Source of the DNA: Paraburkholderia sp. IMGN_8
GTDB lineage: Bacteria > Pseudomonadota > Gammaproteobacteria > Burkholderiales > Burkholderiaceae
Reading direction: 5' to 3'
DNA: 64,000 nucleotides
Assembly (NCBI RefSeq): GCF_038050405.1
Contig: NZ_CP150900.1
Span: 1,736,001 to 1,800,000 of the forward strand
The notes under the pieces were generated by a model. That model did no database searches, had not been told where the DNA came from, and saw only the letters and a program-made list of their open reading frames with translations. The position numbers and the translations under genes are program-made. Position 1 is the first letter of the stretch. The number at the start of each line of letters is the position of its first letter. Shown here piece after piece: positions 44,012 to 53,086 of the stretch.

Positions 44012-45457
44012 TCAGGGTTGGCGTTTGCCGCGGCCACCAGCGGGTTTGCCAGCCGGCTTACGTGAACCCGCAGCTGGCTTGCTGGCGGGTTTGCTGCGTG
44101 GCTTTTGCACGCTGAATGGGTTACCGCTGGACAAGCTTGTGCCTTTGCCCGCGGCCACAGCGCGCTGCGCCGCAGGCTTGCGTTTGTTTTCGCCACTTTG
44201 CGGGCGCGGTTTATTGCTGAGCACCTGCATGGCGCCCGGCGCAGCTTGCGGCACTTTCGGCTTCTTAGGCTTTTTGGGTTTCTTGATGATCTGGCCCGTC
44301 GCGCTAGTTTGCGGCACGCGGTGTTCGGCTTCAAAACCCGGCTCTTCTTCACGGGGCAGCGTTTGCCGGATCAGCGCTTCAATCGCGGCCAGTTGCGGCG
44401 CTTCATCGGCACACACAAGGGACACCGCCACGCCGCTGGCGCCCGCGCGGCCGGTACGGCCAATACGGTGCACATAGTCTTGCGCCACGATCGGCAGATC
44501 AACGTTGATCACCAGCGGCAGGTCGTCGATATCCAGCCCGCGCGCAGCCACATCGGTGGCAACCAGCATATGTACTTCGCCCGTCTTGAAGCGCTCCAGC
44601 GCACGCAGGCGCGCGGGTTGCGGTTTGTCGCCGCGGATGGTGTCGACCGCATAGCCCGCTTCATCCAGCATGGCCGCTAGGTAATCCGCGCCATTGCGGG
44701 TTTTGACGAACACCAGCGCGTGCTGCCAGTTGTTCTCAGCCACAAGGTGCATGAAGAGGTCAGGCTTGTTCTTTTTATCCACCGGCACCACCCACTGCTT
44801 GATCTTGCTGGCCGTGGCATTGGGCGGGCTGACGCTGATATTGACCGGGCCGCGCAGAATGCCCGCCGCCATGGCGCGGATATCATCGGTAAACGTGGCA
44901 GAGAACAGCAGGGTCTGGCGCTGAACGGGCAAGGCAGCAAAGACGGCGTTGAGTTCGCGCGCAAAGCCCAGATCCAGCATGCGGTCGGCTTCATCCAACA
45001 CCAGCGTTTGTACTTGATCAAACTGCACTGCGTTCTGGCGATTGAGATCTAGCAAACGGCCCGGCGTGGCAACGAGCACATCCACGCCTTTGCGCAACTT
45101 CATCATCTGCGGGTTGATACTCACACCGCCGTAGGCGGCCAGAAATCGTAAGTCGAGGCCTTTGCCGTAATCGATAAAGCTTTGCAGCACTTGTTCGGCC
45201 AGTTCACGCGTGGGCACCAGCACCAGAACACGCGCGCGGTTGCTGGACACCGCCGGGCCGTGTTGCACCAGCCGTTGCGACAGCGGCAGCGCAAAACCCG
45301 CCGTTTTGCCAGTGCCAGTCTGTGCCGCAGCCATGACGTCCTTGCCACTGAGCACAGCAGGAATCGCCTTGGCCTGCACCGGCGTAGGTGTCTGGTAATT
45401 GAGGTCCTGCACATTACGCAGCAAGGGATCGATCAGGCCAAGCGAGGCAAAAGACAT
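44012..45457 (-). CDS. rhlE: DEAD-box ATP-dependent RNA helicase, RhlE-like
   Basis: 481 residues. All helicase motifs are present in order: Q-motif YQTPTPVQAKAIP, motif I AAQTGTGKT, Ia PTRELAEQV, Ib TPGRLLDL, II VLDEADRMLD, III LFSATF, IV ALVFVKT, V ATDVAARGLDI, VI HRIGRTGRAG. The last ~95 residues are a basic Lys/Pro/Ala/Gly tail (KKPKKPKKPKVPQ, KPAGKPAGGRGKRQP) that binds RNA nonspecifically. It probably functions in ribosome maturation or RNA turnover. Single-gene transcript. Confidence 0.93.
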   Translation of the reverse strand: MSFASLGLIDPLLRNVQDLNYQTPTPVQAKAIPAVLSGKDVMAAAQTGTGKTAGFALPLSQRLVQHGPAVSSNRARVLVLVPTRELAEQVLQSFIDYGKGLDLRFLAAYGGVSINPQMMKLRKGVDVLVATPGRLLDLNRQNAVQFDQVQTLVLDEADRMLDLGFARELNAVFAALPVQRQTLLFSATFTDDIRAMAAGILRGPVNISVSPPNATASKIKQWVVPVDKKNKPDLFMHLVAENNWQHALVFVKTRNGADYLAAMLDEAGYAVDTIRGDKPQPARLRALERFKTGEVHMLVATDVAARGLDIDDLPLVINVDLPIVAQDYVHRIGRTGRAGASGVAVSLVCADEAPQLAAIEALIRQTLPREEEPGFEAEHRVPQTSATGQIIKKPKKPKKPKVPQAAPGAMQVLSNKPRPQSGENKRKPAAQRAVAAGKGTSLSSGNPFSVQKPRSKPASKPAAGSRKPAGKPAGGRGKRQP

Positions 45458-45592
45458 TGGCGTATTCCGGACTAAAGCCGCAATTCTAGCGGTTACCGCC
45501 TGATTGCGCCGCGCAGATCAATGGTCAAAAAGATCGACGTTGATCGCCACTGAAAAACGTAGCGGTGCCCGGTGCCGCGCCGGCAAGCTGTG

Positions 45593-45742
45593 CTACGAGA
45601 CACCGATGAGCAGCACTGCCGCCAGCGCCAGCCCCAATTGCATCAACAGTAAACGCGCCAGTGGCCGCGCAACCAGCCACGCGCGCACCTGCATTGCCAC
45701 CAGCTGCCCGAAATAAGGCCAGAGTCCTGCCAAGCCATCCAT
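45593..45742 (-). CDS. possible 49-residue membrane peptide
   Basis: The minus frame from ATG 45742 reads MDGLAGLWPYFGQLVAMQVR, then ARPLARLLLMQLGLALAAVL, with one clear hydrophobic helix near the C-terminus. No strong RBS and no known relative. It lies just upstream of rhlE on the same strand. Confidence 0.3.
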   Translation of the reverse strand: MDGLAGLWPYFGQLVAMQVRAWLVARPLARLLLMQLGLALAAVLLIGVS

Positions 45743-45841
45743 GATCGGATCTGTCGCGGTAACGAAAATCAGGAAAAGTCGAGACGGCACGAATAGGAAT
45801 GCTTATTTCGCAAGATCGTAGAACTGCTAGGCGACTGAACT

Positions 45842-46117
45842 ATGCCGACCACCGTCACTCTTCATCTGCCCGAGCAGGACCACCGCGCCATCAAACGCAT
45901 CATCAGACTGATGATGGGGTTCAAGGATTTCCGCTGCGCGCGCATCATCCTGTCCGGCATCGAAATCGCACACATGATCCGCAAAGAGCTGATGCAGAAC
46001 GACGGCGCCACAAACACCGCAGCGGAGCAATTCTATTCGCTGCCCGTTGCCGACATTCGGCAGGTAGGCAGCGTGAGTTTGCTTTCCAGGTACTACGGTC
46101 ACTGGAGGAGCCCGTGA
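45842..46117 (+). pseudogene. IS6-family transposase, C-terminal remnant
   Basis: The frame contains EQDHRAIKRIIRLMMGFKDF and ARIILSGIEIAHMIRKELM, the conserved C-terminal end of IS6/IS26-type DDE transposases that follows the last catalytic Glu (here in EQDHRAIK). Everything upstream of that Glu is missing. The start codon used by the open frame is accidental. Confidence 0.75.
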
Positions 46118-46159
46118 CCGATCCGCCTAGCGGAGCGCGTTAATACAACGCCGTACAGG

Positions 46160-46262
46160 TCAGCGCGAAGTCGACGGAAAGCGCGGAATTTGCACGATGA
46201 AGCTCGTTCCGCTTTCCGAGGATTCGACCTGAATGGCGCCGTTATGCGCGAGTTCGGCCTAA
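46160..46262 (-). pseudogene. sensor histidine kinase, C-terminal remnant
   Basis: The minus strand reads AELAHNGAIQVESSESGTSF and then IVQIPRFPSTSR before a TGA at 46160-46162. This is the G-box end of a HATPase domain (normally ...VESxxGxGTxFxVxLP). The preceding codons do not continue the domain, so only the tail remains. Confidence 0.5.
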
Positions 46263-46511
46263 CAGGCACAGCGAATGCTTCACCTGCATCGTGTCGTCGC
46301 CAACTGTGGAGTCATCGCGGAAAAGCACGCCGGATGGCGACTCCTGCCACCCGTCCGGATCGGCCAGGAAGATGGCGAGCGTTTTCATAGCTCAAAGGCT
46401 TACGATAGAAAACCTGGTACATCGCTCCCATTGCCAGGGCGGAACCAGGGGTCGAACACGCAGAACGGTCCCGCGGCTCATTTCGATGAGCACTCCGCGA
46501 GGGGAGGACAC

Positions 46512-47192
46512 ATGAACGTAATGAATGGAAGGATCAGACGAAACGATCCGAAGCGTGTTGTAATGTTCAGGCAGGCCGAGCTTGCGCATTCGGGTGCAGG
46601 TAGCCCGGATGCAGACATCATGGCCGCACCGCCTGCGCGGGGCAGACGCCTTGCGCTTTGGGTTGCGTCGGCAAGCGCATTGGCTGTCGGGGTCATGGGT
46701 ATCGTCGCGGATGGCGACCGGTTCGACTATGATCAGGCGCTCGGGATCATCGGACCCACGTCGCCAGCGCAACACACGTCTTGGTCCGGTCATGTCGCGC
46801 TACCATCGTCACCTCCCGCTCGCGGAACCGCGGTTGCCAGTGCTGAGCTCGCCCCGCCTGTGCCTTCCGCTCCGTCCGATCATCGCGCTGGACCTACTCC
46901 GGATTCTGCTGCGCCGCAGTCGGTTACACGGGGGCCTGGTCAAGCAAGCTATGCCGCTACACAGAATCGCCGCCATTCGGCGCCGCACGTGAGAGCAATC
47001 GCGCGGCATGCGCCCGAGATCACCCGACCCACATCGCCAACGCAACAAGCGTCTTCGTCCGGTCATGTCGCGAGATCATCGTCACCTGCTGCCCGGGGAG
47101 CGGCAATTGACAGTGCTGAGCTTGCGCCGCCCGTGTCTTCCGCTTCGTTCGATCACCGCGGTGCACCTTCTCCGAATTCTGCTTCACTGTAA
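46512..47192 (+). CDS. membrane-anchored Pro/Ser/Ala-rich protein with a duplicated segment, ended by an early stop
   Basis: ATG at 46512 follows GGGGAGGAC; 226 residues to TAA at 47190-47192. A 55-residue basic N-terminus is followed by one membrane helix (LALWVASASALAVGVMGIVA) and a low-complexity outer part. That part contains two diverged copies of a ~56-residue segment (encoded by about 46746-46914 and 47019-47189), each with TSP-Q-SxSGHVA, SAELAPPV and SDHR/FDHR. Immediately after the TAA the same frame stays open for 77 codons and encodes a Gly-rich repeat (next entry), so the original protein was probably about 303 residues. Function unknown; a surface or secreted structural role is a guess. 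Confidence 0.6.
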   Translation: MNVMNGRIRRNDPKRVVMFRQAELAHSGAGSPDADIMAAPPARGRRLALWVASASALAVGVMGIVADGDRFDYDQALGIIGPTSPAQHTSWSGHVALPSSPPARGTAVASAELAPPVPSAPSDHRAGPTPDSAAPQSVTRGPGQASYAATQNRRHSAPHVRAIARHAPEITRPTSPTQQASSSGHVARSSSPAARGAAIDSAELAPPVSSASFDHRGAPSPNSASL

Positions 47193-47426
47193 CTGGCTGA
47201 AGGACAGCCTGCCGGCGGTCACGGCGGAGGCGGTTCGGGCGCGGGCGGTTCAGGCGCGGGCGGTTCGGGCGCGGGCGGTTCAGGCGCAGGCGGTTCGGGT
47301 GCAGGCGGTTCGGGTGCAGGCGGTGCAGGCGCAGGCGGTTCGGGCGCGGGCGGTTCGGGTGCAGGCGGTTCGGGCGCAGGCGGGAACGGCGGGAATGGCG
47401 GGAACGGCGGGGGCGGCTCAAGGTAA
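47193..47426 (+). repeat. in-frame Gly-Gly-Ser-Gly-Ala repeat tract behind the stop codon
   Basis: In the frame of the preceding gene this reads LAEGQPAGGHGGGGSGAGGS, about ten GGSGA units, then GGNGGNGGNGGGGSR and a TAA at 47424-47426. The DNA is a 15-base tandem repeat (GGCGGTTCGGGCGCG with variants), about 47226-47387. The design resembles PE-PGRS-like or elastic Gly-rich tails. Confidence 0.75.
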
Positions 47427-48034
47427 TCGGCCGCCTTGTTTTCAGCCGCCCTTTCGTGCAAGAGACGAAGGTCATGGCGGCTACCAGACGGGTAATCACA
47501 ATTTGTATGGAACATGAAGCGTGAGATCCCTTGCGTATGTCCATCTCTCTAGCGGAAGCTCCGATGGCTGTATGCAGCCCCGCCCAGTTCGGGGCAACAC
47601 TGAGAGGCGAATGTCAGCTGCCGAAGCGCATCGGCCATATGAGCGTCCATTTGCTCAGGTAGAGGAATGACGGGAACTGGCCGCACTGAGCCTAATGACG
47701 ACCGGCTCAGGTCGACCCCATTGCCGCCGTTCGATCCGACGCCGCCTCGGCGGCAACTCTCAATGTACAACGGTCATTCGCTGGGTGTGCGTTGAGTTTC
47801 GACGGTTGCGCGCGCGTCCAGCTGGCCATTGGAACCGTGGTCGAAGATCGCTACGTTGGCAATCGCTCGCCGAGCGTAGCTGTCTCACAGTTGATATGAA
47901 GCGAGGGGCACACCTATGGGAGTTTCTTCTCGAACATTTCTCGTCGCGCGTGACGACTAGTTGTTGCAGTAGCATCTAGCGAAGCTCAACGCGCTTAGTA
48001 TGCAGTCGTCCAGTGGGACGGGAGGCGCAGTCGC
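47427..48034. other. stretch without a supported gene
   Basis: Only short frames of poor coding character on both strands; no RNA gene or repeat recognised. Confidence 0.4.
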
Positions 48035-49273
48035 ATGGAAAGCATCGAGACTGTCGTGATCGGCGCAGGCCAAGCCGGCCTTGCCCTGAGCTGGCATCTG
48101 AGCCAGCGCCGCTGCGAACACCTGGTGCTTGAGCGAGCGCGCATCGCCGAGCGCTGGCACTCGCAGCGCTGGGACTCGCTCTACTTCCAGTTCCCGAATT
48201 GGAGCATCGAGCTGCCGGGCCATCCACCGTACGCAGGTGGTCCGCCCGACGCCTTCGCGCACCGCAGCGAGGTTTGGGGATTTCTCGAAAGCTACGCGGC
48301 AGCTATTCGCGCGCCGGTACGTTGCAACACGGAGGTGACGGCGCTGCGTCGAGACGGTGCTTGGCCGGCGAGATTCCGGCTCGTCACGCCGCAGGGCGAG
48401 CTGCGGGCGCGCAGCGTGGTCGTAGCCACGGGCCCATATCAACGTGGGCGCGTCCCGCTTCTGCAACGAGGCATGCCCCCCGAGGTCATGCAGATCCACG
48501 CCTGCGACTATCGCAATCCGGACCTGCTACCCGAAGGCGCCGTGCTCGTGATCGGCTCGGGCGCGTCGGGATGCCAGATCGCAGACGAACTGATCGAGGC
48601 TAGACGGCGCACCTACCTCAGTGTTGGCCGGCATCAACGTACACCGCGGCGCTATCGGGGCCGCGATGCATTCTGGTGGCGTCGCGAGCTTGGCTTGCTC
48701 GACCAGACCGCTACCGAGCTGCCCCCGGAACGCCGCATGCCACCACCGTTGGTGACCGGGGTGCACGGCGGTTACGACGTCGACCTGCGCCAGTCCGCCG
48801 CGCGTGGCCTGTCACTTCTCGGGCATCTCCAGGACATCAGTGATGGCCGGTTGCATTTCGGTGACGACCTGGAGACCATTCTGCGCGGCGGCGATCGAAG
48901 CCTGGAAGAGTTCGCGGCGAGGATCGACGCGCATGTCGCGCGAGCAGGCGGCCTCGACGTCGAGCCAGCCCCCGACAGGCCCTGTGTCCCTGCCCGCACG
49001 ATGGCTCATTCGCCAGCGCAGCTCGATGCACGCGCGGATCGAATTGGCAGCGTGATCTGGGCCACCGGCTACAGCTTCGACTTCGGTTGGATCGAGCTGC
49101 CCGAGGTGTTCGACGCGGCCGGCGCGCCAATCCACAACCGCGGCATCGCCGAAATGCCGGGGCTGTACTTCCTTGGCCTACCATGGCTGCATAAACGCAA
49201 ATCGAGTTTCCTCGTCGGAGTCGGGGAGGACGCGGCACATATCGCCGCGGCCATCGCTGACGAGGCGAGCTAA
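48035..49273 (+). CDS. flavin-dependent monooxygenase (FMO/CzcO-like)
   Basis: 412 residues; ATG after GGGAGGCG. FAD site VVIGAGQAGLALSWHL near residue 7 and NADPH site VLVIGSGASGCQIADEL near residue 170. The ATGY-type motif is IWATGYSFDFGWI near 340. This matches class B monooxygenases and related putative flavoprotein oxidoreductases. The ends LPGLYFLGLPW-type (MPGLYFLGLPWLHKRKS) are conserved in this group. The substrate is unknown. A convergent PLP decarboxylase follows, which could act on a related amine or amino acid, but no operon links them. Confidence 0.87.
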   Translation: MESIETVVIGAGQAGLALSWHLSQRRCEHLVLERARIAERWHSQRWDSLYFQFPNWSIELPGHPPYAGGPPDAFAHRSEVWGFLESYAAAIRAPVRCNTEVTALRRDGAWPARFRLVTPQGELRARSVVVATGPYQRGRVPLLQRGMPPEVMQIHACDYRNPDLLPEGAVLVIGSGASGCQIADELIEARRRTYLSVGRHQRTPRRYRGRDAFWWRRELGLLDQTATELPPERRMPPPLVTGVHGGYDVDLRQSAARGLSLLGHLQDISDGRLHFGDDLETILRGGDRSLEEFAARIDAHVARAGGLDVEPAPDRPCVPARTMAHSPAQLDARADRIGSVIWATGYSFDFGWIELPEVFDAAGAPIHNRGIAEMPGLYFLGLPWLHKRKSSFLVGVGEDAAHIAAAIADEAS

Positions 49274-49408
49274 CGATGGCCGCGTGATGCCTCAGAGGCG
49301 GCGGCGGAAAGCGCCGCCCCTTATCGAGTGGGGGACGAACTTAGAGTGGCCATGCCCCGCGTCCTTGCCTCAGCGACAAAAGGTTAGCGGCCCGGGGCAC
49401 TAGTTCTA

Positions 49409-50830
49409 TCACCCGAGGGTTTTGCCAGCGCTTACCTCTCGCCAGGTCGCTACGATCGAGTCGGCGGATCGATCGATATCGGCTTCGGTCGTCGCCCACG
49501 AAATGACAGAGAAACGCATCACGAGGCGGTCGTGCCAAGTGGCTTCAGCAACGTAGCAGATGCCCGCTGCCTGTACGCTTTCAATGACTGCCCTCGTTAG
49601 CTGATCCCTACGCTCAGGCGGCTGTCCGGTGCCGAACTGCACAACAAACTGATTCAGTTCCACTCGATTGAGGATTTCCACGCCGGGTTCCGATCCAAGT
49701 CGCTCCGCCATACGCCGGGCCAAAAGACAGTGCTGCTCGATCATCGCCGCAATGCCGCTTCGGCCGAATAACCGGATCAGCGCCCACGTTGCGAAGCCGC
49801 GCGCTCGTCGGGACAGCTCGGGCACGTAGTGAAACGGCTCCCGGCATCCTCCGCCACCGGGAGGCAGGTAGCTCGCTTCGAATCCCATCGCCTCCCGATG
49901 GGCTTGCTCGTCCCGGACGATCGCATAACCACTGTCGAAAGGCGTTTGCAACCACTTGTGACCGTCGACCGCCCATGAGTCCGCTTGCTCGATGCCGGCG
50001 GTCAACCGGAACAACGCAGGGCTCGCTCGCGCCCACAAACCGAAGGCGCCATCGACGTGCAGCCAGCCACCGCGGCGATGCGCGACGTCAGCGATCTCAT
50101 TGAACGGATCGAACGCGCCCGTGTTGATCTGACCGGCTTGCGCGATCACGATCAGCGGCCCATCGCAAGAAGCCACTGCGCTCGACAGCGCGCCTACCTG
50201 CATGCGTCCTACATCATCGGTGGGAATACGAATGACGCGGTCGTGACCGAGTCCAAGATAGCGCAAGACGGCAAAGATAGCGGCATGAGCATCGTTTCCG
50301 ATGCATACGCTGATAGCAGGCGCGCCGAACAGGCCGCCCGCATCGACATTCCAGCCGACCTGCCGCAACACCCGGCTTCTCGCTGCGGCAAGGCATACGA
50401 AGCTTGCCATCGTCGCGCCGGTCGTGAAACCGATCGAGCAGTCGGCGGGCAACGACAGCAGGTCGAGCAGCCATTGCGCAGCGATTTGCTCGGCCACCGC
50501 ATTGGCGGGAGACCCGTGGTAGCTGCCGCCGTTTTGCCCCCACATGCTTGTCAGCCAGTCGGCGGCGACACCGACCGGATGAGAGCCGCCCATCACCTTG
50601 GCAAAGAATCGTGGTCCCGCCGCGCCCATGAGACCAGCGTCCGCGCCATGTGCGAGTTGTTGGATAACATAGGGGGCCGCCATGCCATCTTCAGGAGTTG
50701 GAACGTACAGCGCCGCCCACAATTCCTCGAAGCTGGCAGTCGCGGTGGGATTTCGTTTTCTGCGGGAATCGTGAAAAGCCAACGCCAAGAGGTACGCTTG
50801 CTCAAGTGCGGCGCGATACTTGTCTGACAT
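49409..50830 (-). CDS. PLP-dependent group II amino-acid decarboxylase
   Basis: ATG at 50830 with GGGGGCGG upstream gives 473 residues starting MSDKYRAALEQAYLLALAFH. Fold-type I signatures: GFTTGATMASFVCLAAAR near the PLP phosphate, HVDGAFGLWA with the pyridine-binding Asp, and SWAVDGHKWLQTPFDSG with the Schiff-base Lys. The relatives are glutamate/aromatic-L-amino-acid/cysteine-sulfinate decarboxylases; the substrate specificity cannot be read from sequence alone. Confidence 0.88.
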   Translation of the reverse strand: MSDKYRAALEQAYLLALAFHDSRRKRNPTATASFEELWAALYVPTPEDGMAAPYVIQQLAHGADAGLMGAAGPRFFAKVMGGSHPVGVAADWLTSMWGQNGGSYHGSPANAVAEQIAAQWLLDLLSLPADCSIGFTTGATMASFVCLAAARSRVLRQVGWNVDAGGLFGAPAISVCIGNDAHAAIFAVLRYLGLGHDRVIRIPTDDVGRMQVGALSSAVASCDGPLIVIAQAGQINTGAFDPFNEIADVAHRRGGWLHVDGAFGLWARASPALFRLTAGIEQADSWAVDGHKWLQTPFDSGYAIVRDEQAHREAMGFEASYLPPGGGGCREPFHYVPELSRRARGFATWALIRLFGRSGIAAMIEQHCLLARRMAERLGSEPGVEILNRVELNQFVVQFGTGQPPERRDQLTRAVIESVQAAGICYVAEATWHDRLVMRFSVISWATTEADIDRSADSIVATWREVSAGKTLG

Positions 50831-51184
50831 GACCGCCCCCAAGAAATGAAGTTCTTTATTTATAGACGTTGTGGAGCATGTTCTTCAGGCGATTCTTGCC
50901 CGGGCGAACGGATGATACTTGTCCCATAGAAGCGCCAATTCGTGACTGCGCGATACCGGACATTGCCGATCCGCCGCAACCGGGCATGAGTGGCGGTTTT
51001 GGTCGACGACGCGCCGGACATGATCGGCGCGCGAAGGTCCGTTAGCTGGGCGGAGCCGACGTTCGAACGTCCGTGTGAAAGCGTGGGCGAACGCCCGCTG
51101 ATGGCCGGTCACTGCCTGTCGTCGGTCGTCGGCACGCGACCTGAGCGGTCGGTCAGGATCCTCGACAACGGACATTCACATGCG
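50831..51184. other. intergenic stretch with a dispersed-repeat-like segment
   Basis: No gene supported. 51050-51110 has GACGTTCGAACGTC, an inverted motif, and CGCTGATGGCCGGTCA, similar in style to sequences at 42290-42360 and 58330-58400. Confidence 0.35.
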
Positions 51185-52078
51185 TTAGTGATTTACTTCC
51201 CTAAGCACGTCTATGAACGCCCGCAGACCGGCAGGCACGTGGCGATGCCCAGGATAGTACAGGCAGAGCCCCGGGATGAACGGGCACCAATCTTCCAGCA
51301 CGGTAACCAGCCGGCCGTCGTCCAGCCAGTCGCGGGCCGTGGACTCCGGTACATACGCGAGGCCCAAACCTTCGGACGCGGCCTCAACCATCAGACCGTT
51401 GTGATCCAGCGTGAGCACGCCGGGAACATCGATCGCCACTTCCTGCCCGTGCTTGCGGAACTCCCAGCGGTAGCGCTTGCCGCTCGGCAGCCGTTGGCGA
51501 ATGCAGTCATGGCTACGAAGGTCGTCGGGCGCGATGGGCGGTGTTCGTCCCGCGAGATACGAAGGCGCTGCAACGACTACGAAGCGAAGATCATCGCTGA
51601 TGCGCACCACCACCATGTCGCGCGGGATCGACTCGCCAAGCCGTACTCCGGCATCGAAACCTTGCTCGACGATATCGACGAGCCGTCCCTCCGCGACCAG
51701 ATCGAGCGCCATGCCGGGAAAGCGCTTCAGAAACCGCGGCACCACCGTTTTCAACAGCACCCGCGCCGCACTCTCATTGGCGTTGATCCTGAGCGTGCCG
51801 CTCGGATTGCCGCGCGCATCGGCGACGGCATCCAGTGCCTCGTCAAGATCGCGGAGCACGGGCGCAAGCCGCGCGAGCAATGCTTCGCCGGCTTCTGTCG
51901 GCGCTACGCTACGCGTCGTGCGATTGAGCAGGCGCACGCCCAATTCGCGCTCCAATGCGAGCATGGCGTGACTTAGCGAGGAGCGCGAAACGCCCAGTGC
52001 ATCGGCGGCACGGCGGAAACTCCGATGCGCTGCGACAGTGGAAAACGCGGTGAGATCGGCAAGTGTCGGCTTGGTCAT
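51185..52078 (-). CDS. LysR-family transcriptional regulator
   Basis: 297 residues, starting MTKPTLADLTAFSTVAAHRS. The winged HTH is at residues 6-65 (FRRAADALGVSRSSLSHAML, LGVRLLNRTTRSVAPTEAG). The periplasmic-binding-like effector domain follows (GTLRINANESAARVLLKTV). It is divergent from an SDR gene with 115 bases between, the usual arrangement for LysR control of a neighbouring enzyme. Confidence 0.93.
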   Translation of the reverse strand: MTKPTLADLTAFSTVAAHRSFRRAADALGVSRSSLSHAMLALERELGVRLLNRTTRSVAPTEAGEALLARLAPVLRDLDEALDAVADARGNPSGTLRINANESAARVLLKTVVPRFLKRFPGMALDLVAEGRLVDIVEQGFDAGVRLGESIPRDMVVVRISDDLRFVVVAAPSYLAGRTPPIAPDDLRSHDCIRQRLPSGKRYRWEFRKHGQEVAIDVPGVLTLDHNGLMVEAASEGLGLAYVPESTARDWLDDGRLVTVLEDWCPFIPGLCLYYPGHRHVPAGLRAFIDVLREVNH

Positions 52079-52193
52079 TGGTGGCGAATTTTCACGGGGT
52101 CATACGCACTATAGAGACTTCTCTGACCAATGACGGGTAGCTAGACTGGTAATCAGGCAATGCCATTCCATCCACTTTATGGAGAGACACACC

Positions 52194-53051
52194 ATGATGA
52201 AGACCTGGTTTATCACCGGCACGTCGTCAGGCCTCGGCCGACTACTCGCCGAGCGCCTGCTGCAACGCGGCGATCGGGTCGTCGCGACGCTGCGGCGCGA
52301 GGGGGCGCTTGATGAGCTGAAAAAACAGCACGACGACCGGTTGCATGTGCTGACACTCGATGTCACCGACATCCGCGCGGTGCACTCGAAAATCGCTGCC
52401 GCATTCGAAGCGATGGGGCGTATCGACGTGGTCGTGAACAACGCGGGCTACGGGTTATTCGGCGCGGCCGAGGAAGTGACTGATGAACAGATAGTCAGGC
52501 AGATCGCCACCAATCTCACTGGATCGATTCAGGTCATCCGTGCCGCGCTGCCTCACCTGCGCCGCCAGGGCGGCGGCCGGATCGTCCAGGTCTCGTCCGA
52601 AGGTGGACAGATCGCTTACCCGAATTTCAGCCTCTATCACGCTACGAAATGGGGCATCGAAGGTTTCGTCGAGTCAGTGGCAAAGGAGGTGGGGCCATTC
52701 GGCATCGACTTCGTGATCGTGGAGCCGGGGCCGACGAGCACGCAGTTCGCTGCCGGTCTCGATCACGCGGTGCCGATGCCCGAGTACGACGATACCCCGG
52801 CGGGCGACGTCAGGCGGGCGATCGCGTCCAACAGTTTTGCAATTCGGGGCGATGCCGGCAAGACGGTCACCGCAATGATCGTCGCGGCGGACTCGGCACA
52901 TCCGCCGTTACGCCTGACGCTTGGCGGCGGTGCCTACGACTCGATCAGGGCTGCGTTGGCTGAGCGCCTGAGGGTGCTCGAAGCACAGAAGGATATCGCG
53001 TTTTCAGTCGACTCGATAAGCGAAGCGGACCGGCACAGAGGGGCGCGGTGA
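52194..53051 (+). CDS. short-chain dehydrogenase/reductase
   Basis: 285 residues; ATG at 52194 (a second ATG follows directly) after TGGAGAGACAC. Rossmann motif WFITGTSSGLGRLLAERLL, DVTD, VNNAGYG, active-site Ser in VQVSSEGG, and YHATK catalytic Tyr/Lys at YxxxK. It resembles the SDR subgroup annotated as oxidoreductases acting on ketones. Probably controlled by the divergent LysR gene. Confidence 0.93.
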   Translation: MMKTWFITGTSSGLGRLLAERLLQRGDRVVATLRREGALDELKKQHDDRLHVLTLDVTDIRAVHSKIAAAFEAMGRIDVVVNNAGYGLFGAAEEVTDEQIVRQIATNLTGSIQVIRAALPHLRRQGGGRIVQVSSEGGQIAYPNFSLYHATKWGIEGFVESVAKEVGPFGIDFVIVEPGPTSTQFAAGLDHAVPMPEYDDTPAGDVRRAIASNSFAIRGDAGKTVTAMIVAADSAHPPLRLTLGGGAYDSIRAALAERLRVLEAQKDIAFSVDSISEADRHRGAR

Positions 53052-53086
53052 CGCAATAGCTGCATGATGGCCGTCGCAAACCGACC

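Noticed and set aside
44012..45457. Cargo or phage origin of the helicase gene
   Set aside because: The product is a standard RhlE-like housekeeping helicase and no element ends flank it, so no transfer is claimed.
47222..47408. CRISPR array
   Set aside because: The 15-base repeats are contiguous without spacers and encode an in-frame Gly-rich peptide.
47219..47515. Pro-Pro-Ala-Pro-Glu repeat protein on the minus strand
   Set aside because: It is the antisense reading of the 15-base Gly-repeat tract. The plus frame continues a gene with an RBS, whereas this one has no start signal of its own.
49322..49332. Possible third guaA att copy (ATCGAGTGGGG)
   Set aside because: Only about 11 of 22 bases match, with no flanking TGACGGTAT sites, so it is likely chance.
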